NCBI GenBank assembly: GCA_030524675.1
Contig: JAUNGE010000003.1
Location: 80,353 to 144,352, forward strand
Direction of reading: 5' to 3'
Length of the DNA stretch: 64,000 nt
From: a bacterium
GTDB lineage: Bacteria; Bacillota; Clostridia; Lachnospirales; Lachnospiraceae
The notes beneath the pieces were generated by a model. That model did not search any database and was not told where the DNA came from. It was given only the letters and a program-made list of their open reading frames with translations. Each line of letters opens with the position of its first letter. The stretch's first letter is position 1. Shown here in pieces: positions 61,813 to 64,000 of this stretch. The position numbers and the translations under genes were made by a program.

Positions 61813-62586
61813 TTAATTTCCACATTCGATGCTGATTGCATTAAACTGGCTCAAAATAGCATCCACATTCAGCGATTCTTTCTCTTTTCCGGCTTTATCT
61901 AACACAGCATGCCCCTGGTGCATCATGTAGAGACGGTTTCCGTACTCGACCGCATAGCGGAGATTGTGTGTGACCATAATGGTGGTGAGCTTTTTTTCCT
62001 TCACAATCTTGTCGGTTAGCATCATGATGGTGTCGGCAGTTTTCGGGTCGAGAGCAGCAGTGTGCTCATCCAGAATCAGAAATTCGATAGGTGTCATGGT
62101 GGACATTAAGAGCGCCATGGCCTGTCTCTGACCGCCCGAGAGCACGCCGACTTTCACGGACATTTTGTCCTCGAGCCCGAGTCCGAGTGTGGACAGGAGC
62201 GTGCGGTAATAGTCCATCCGGCGGCGGTTCGTGCCAGGGAGAAGATTGAACGGTTTTCCCTTGTTGTCTGCAAGCGCCATGTTTTCCAAAATTGTCATGT
62301 TGGGGCAGGTTCCCATAGCTGGATTTTGGTAGACACGCCCGATGAGCCGCTGGCGTTTGTACTCGGGCATGTGTGTAATGTCGTTTCCGTTCATCACGAT
62401 TTTTCCATCATCGAGAGGGAGCGTGCCGCAGATTAGATTTAAGAGGGAAGTTTTGCCGGAGCCGTTGCTTCCCACAACGGAGATAAATTCCTGGTCATGG
62501 ACAGTCAGGTTAAAATCCTTAAAAAGGCACATTTCATTGACCGTGCCCGCATTATAATATTTTTCGATATGTTTTAATTCAATCAT
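61813..62586 (-). CDS. ABC transporter ATP-binding protein (TrpZ-like)
   Basis: 257 residues. Walker A GSNGSGKTS, signature LSGGQRQAMALLMST, Walker B FLILDEHTAALDP and H-loop MVTHNLRYAVEYG. Note DEHTAALD in place of the usual DEPTAALD, common in this transporter subfamily. It is overlapped by the permease gene end (8 bases) and energises a three-part importer. Related systems carry tryptophan or other small amphipathic molecules; the substrate here is unknown. Confidence 0.9.
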   Translation of the reverse strand: MIELKHIEKYYNAGTVNEMCLFKDFNLTVHDQEFISVVGSNGSGKTSLLNLICGTLPLDDGKIVMNGNDITHMPEYKRQRLIGRVYQNPAMGTCPNMTILENMALADNKGKPFNLLPGTNRRRMDYYRTLLSTLGLGLEDKMSVKVGVLSGGQRQAMALLMSTMTPIEFLILDEHTAALDPKTADTIMMLTDKIVKEKKLTTIMVTHNLRYAVEYGNRLYMMHQGHAVLDKAGKEKESLNVDAILSQFNAISIECGN

Positions 62587-63466
62587 GGATTCGCCCCTTC
62601 TTTCCGTTCAGATTTCCTGCCACCAGAATCAGCAGGAACAAAATTGCAGTAATCAGTTTCAGGTCGTTGGCCTTCATACCCAGAGAGATTGCCAGGGAGA
62701 CACAACCTTTATACAGGATGGAACCGAGAATGACTGCGGTTGTCGCTTTGACAGCTGTGAAATGGCGGAACAGCTGCGTTCCGATAATCACACTGGCAAG
62801 GCCGATGACGATTGCGCCCGTGCCGATTGTGATTTCAAAGAATCCCTTTTGCTGGCAGTAGATACCACCAGAGAGCGCAGCGAATGCATTGGCAATTGCA
62901 AGACCAACGATTTTTACTTTACCTTTGTCTTTGGCGAGGGAGGTGACAAGTGTCTCATTGTCGCCCACCGCACGCAGAAGATAGCCGGAGCGAGTTTTTA
63001 AGTACAAATCCAGAAGCAGCTTGCAGAGGATGACAATAAGAAACAGTAAAATGACAACCGTGTAAGGGGTGAGTCCTTCTGGCATGATGCGTGTGAGAAA
63101 CTCATTCTCAAATATGGTGTCTCGATTGAATATCGGCTGGTTGGCTTTTCCATCAGCAATTCGCAGATTGACGGAATAGAGAGCAGTCATCACAATGATT
63201 CCGGAGAGCAGGTCGCGCACTTTCAGTTTGACGTGGATAAAACCTGTACAGCATCCAGCAGCAGCGCCGGCGAGAAAGGTCAAAAGCAACGTAAGAACGG
63301 GGTGAACGCCAGTGAGAATCAAAGTGGAGGTGAGGGCGGCACCCATGGGAAACGTGCCGTCCACGGACAAATCCGGAAAATCCAGAATTTTGTAAGTGAT
63401 ATAGACGCCGAGCGCCATAATCGCATAGATAAGACCTTCTTCTAATACTCCAAGAATAATTGTCAT
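62579..63466 (-). CDS. ABC transporter permease (TrpY-like)
   Basis: 295-residue membrane protein with about eight hydrophobic segments. MTIILGVLEEGLIYAIMALGVYITYKILDFPDLSVDGTFPMGAA is the family N-terminus, cited here only as the key residues GVLEEGLIYA and DLSVDGTFP. GAIVIGLASVIIGTQLF is a further landmark. It belongs to the branched-chain-like permease group found with ABC_sub_bind proteins. The ATG at 63466 follows GGAGGGC; an upstream TTG belongs to that site. The ATPase gene follows with an eight-base overlap. Confidence 0.88.
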   Translation of the reverse strand: MTIILGVLEEGLIYAIMALGVYITYKILDFPDLSVDGTFPMGAALTSTLILTGVHPVLTLLLTFLAGAAAGCCTGFIHVKLKVRDLLSGIIVMTALYSVNLRIADGKANQPIFNRDTIFENEFLTRIMPEGLTPYTVVILLFLIVILCKLLLDLYLKTRSGYLLRAVGDNETLVTSLAKDKGKVKIVGLAIANAFAALSGGIYCQQKGFFEITIGTGAIVIGLASVIIGTQLFRHFTAVKATTAVILGSILYKGCVSLAISLGMKANDLKLITAILFLLILVAGNLNGKKGRIHD

Positions 63467-63481
63467 GATGCCCTCCAAATG

Positions 63482-64000
63482 CTACTCTGTAATCTGATCA
63501 AATGTTTCTTTTGCTGTGGAAGTTAAGGATTCTGGAAGTGTTATTCCCAGATTTTCTGCTACTTTGGAATTGTAGTAGAAGGAAGCTTCCTCGATAGTCT
63601 CAAAGCTTATCTCGCTTGCTTTTTTCTCACCCTTTAAGACCTGAGCGGCCATCTTTCCGGTCTGTTTTCCAAGTTCCACATAATCCAGTCCCATAGAAGC
63701 CAGACAGCCGATTTTGACCTGCTCTACCTCACTTCCGAATACTGGAATGTTTTTCTTTGCCGCCTTGTCAAGAATCAGCGGGAGGGAGGAGACAACGGTG
63801 TTGTCTGTCAGGTTGTTCAGGCAGTCCACATCCATTTTTTCTAATAAACTGTCGGTTGCGAGCGGAATATCTGCGGAGGAAGAAACGCCCTGGCTGATAA
63901 TCTCAAAGCCGTAATCAGGGGCAGCTGCCTCATACTCTGCGATGGTGGAAGCGGAGTTTACTTCGCTGGTGGTGTAGAGGATGCCGATTTTTGTTGCATC
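63482..64000 (-). CDS. ABC transporter substrate-binding protein (TrpX-like), 5' part beyond the window
   Basis: 172 residues of the C-terminal portion are visible. The frame is open to the last base of the window, so the start and signal peptide are missing. The visible start DATKIGILYTTSEVNSASTI and later CLASMGLDYVELGKQTGKMA identify the ABC_sub_bind (TrpX) family of lipoproteins. The permease and ATPase genes follow closely (15 bases, then overlap), forming a full importer operon transcribed leftwards. Confidence 0.87.
   Translation of the reverse strand, partial: DATKIGILYTTSEVNSASTIAEYEAAAPDYGFEIISQGVSSSADIPLATDSLLEKMDVDCLNNLTDNTVVSSLPLILDKAAKKNIPVFGSEVEQVKIGCLASMGLDYVELGKQTGKMAAQVLKGEKKASEISFETIEEASFYYNSKVAENLGITLPESLTSTAKETFDQITE

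Overview
The window reads as chromosomal DNA of an anaerobic low-to-mid GC Firmicute, most likely a gut Lachnospiraceae member (class Clostridia). The evidence is Gram-positive ribosome binding sites, the tig-clpP-clpX-lon-engB order, Rex, choline-binding-type cell-wall repeats, DUF975 and TrpXYZ-type transporter families, and a strongly saccharolytic gene content. The genus cannot be fixed from sequence reading alone. No rRNA, tRNA, CRISPR array, phage or transposase gene was recognised.

Layout. 1-8.1 kb: inositol catabolism (iolD, iolB, a DeoR repressor, an iron alcohol dehydrogenase, a class II aldolase, iolE, iolG). The kinase iolC is not present. 8.3-12.6 kb: an AraC regulator diverging from two Gfo/Idh/MocA dehydrogenases and a TIM-barrel isomerase, a second sugar or cyclitol module of unknown substrate. 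12.7-14.6 kb: a histidine kinase/response regulator pair. 15.1-21.6 kb: a cobalamin operon (cobU-cobS-cbiB-cobD-cobQ-TIM barrel-cbiC). 21.7-24.4 kb: CYTH, DUF975, DJ-1 and HAD proteins. 24.6-31.2 kb: proteostasis block tig-clpP-clpX-lon-engB. 31.2-35 kb: a small membrane protein, a secreted repeat protein with a degenerate lethal-factor-like domain, an ABC-F ATPase and a 163-bp tandem repeat. 35.3-43.2 kb: rex, nnr, alr, mazF, yebC, a GH25-like secreted protein and a serine hydrolase. 43.3-54.4 kb: two amidohydrolases and an Opp/Dpp-type ABC transporter, divergent from a LysR regulator and an M20 peptidase. 54.5-61.6 kb: hexuronate catabolism (lacI-uxaC divergent from uxaA, then iclR, eda, kdgK). 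61.8-64.0 kb: a TrpXYZ-like ABC transporter cut by the window end.

How the genes fit together. IolG, IolE, IolD and IolB convert myo-inositol towards 2-deoxy-5-keto-gluconate. A kinase outside the window and the class II aldolase would then give DHAP and malonate semialdehyde, and the neighbouring iron alcohol dehydrogenase is a candidate for reducing the latter. UxaC, UxaA, KdgK and Eda form most of the glucuronate/galacturonate route to pyruvate and glyceraldehyde 3-phosphate; the uronate reductase is not here. The promoters around uxaA, iclR, eda, rex, cobU and lysR are close to the sigma-A consensus, and several overlap palindromes that look like operators.

The points most worth a second look are: (1) an amidohydrolase paralogue that has lost every metal ligand beside an intact sister; (2) a cell-wall-binding secreted protein whose C-terminal half resembles an anthrax-lethal-factor-like metalloprotease with the zinc site erased; (3) a shortened CobU lacking the guanylylation motif; (4) several families of short intergenic repeats, including a 163-bp tandem array upstream of rex, a GGGGTCAAA hairpin family and a 33-bp repeat bracketing a tiny membrane-protein gene.
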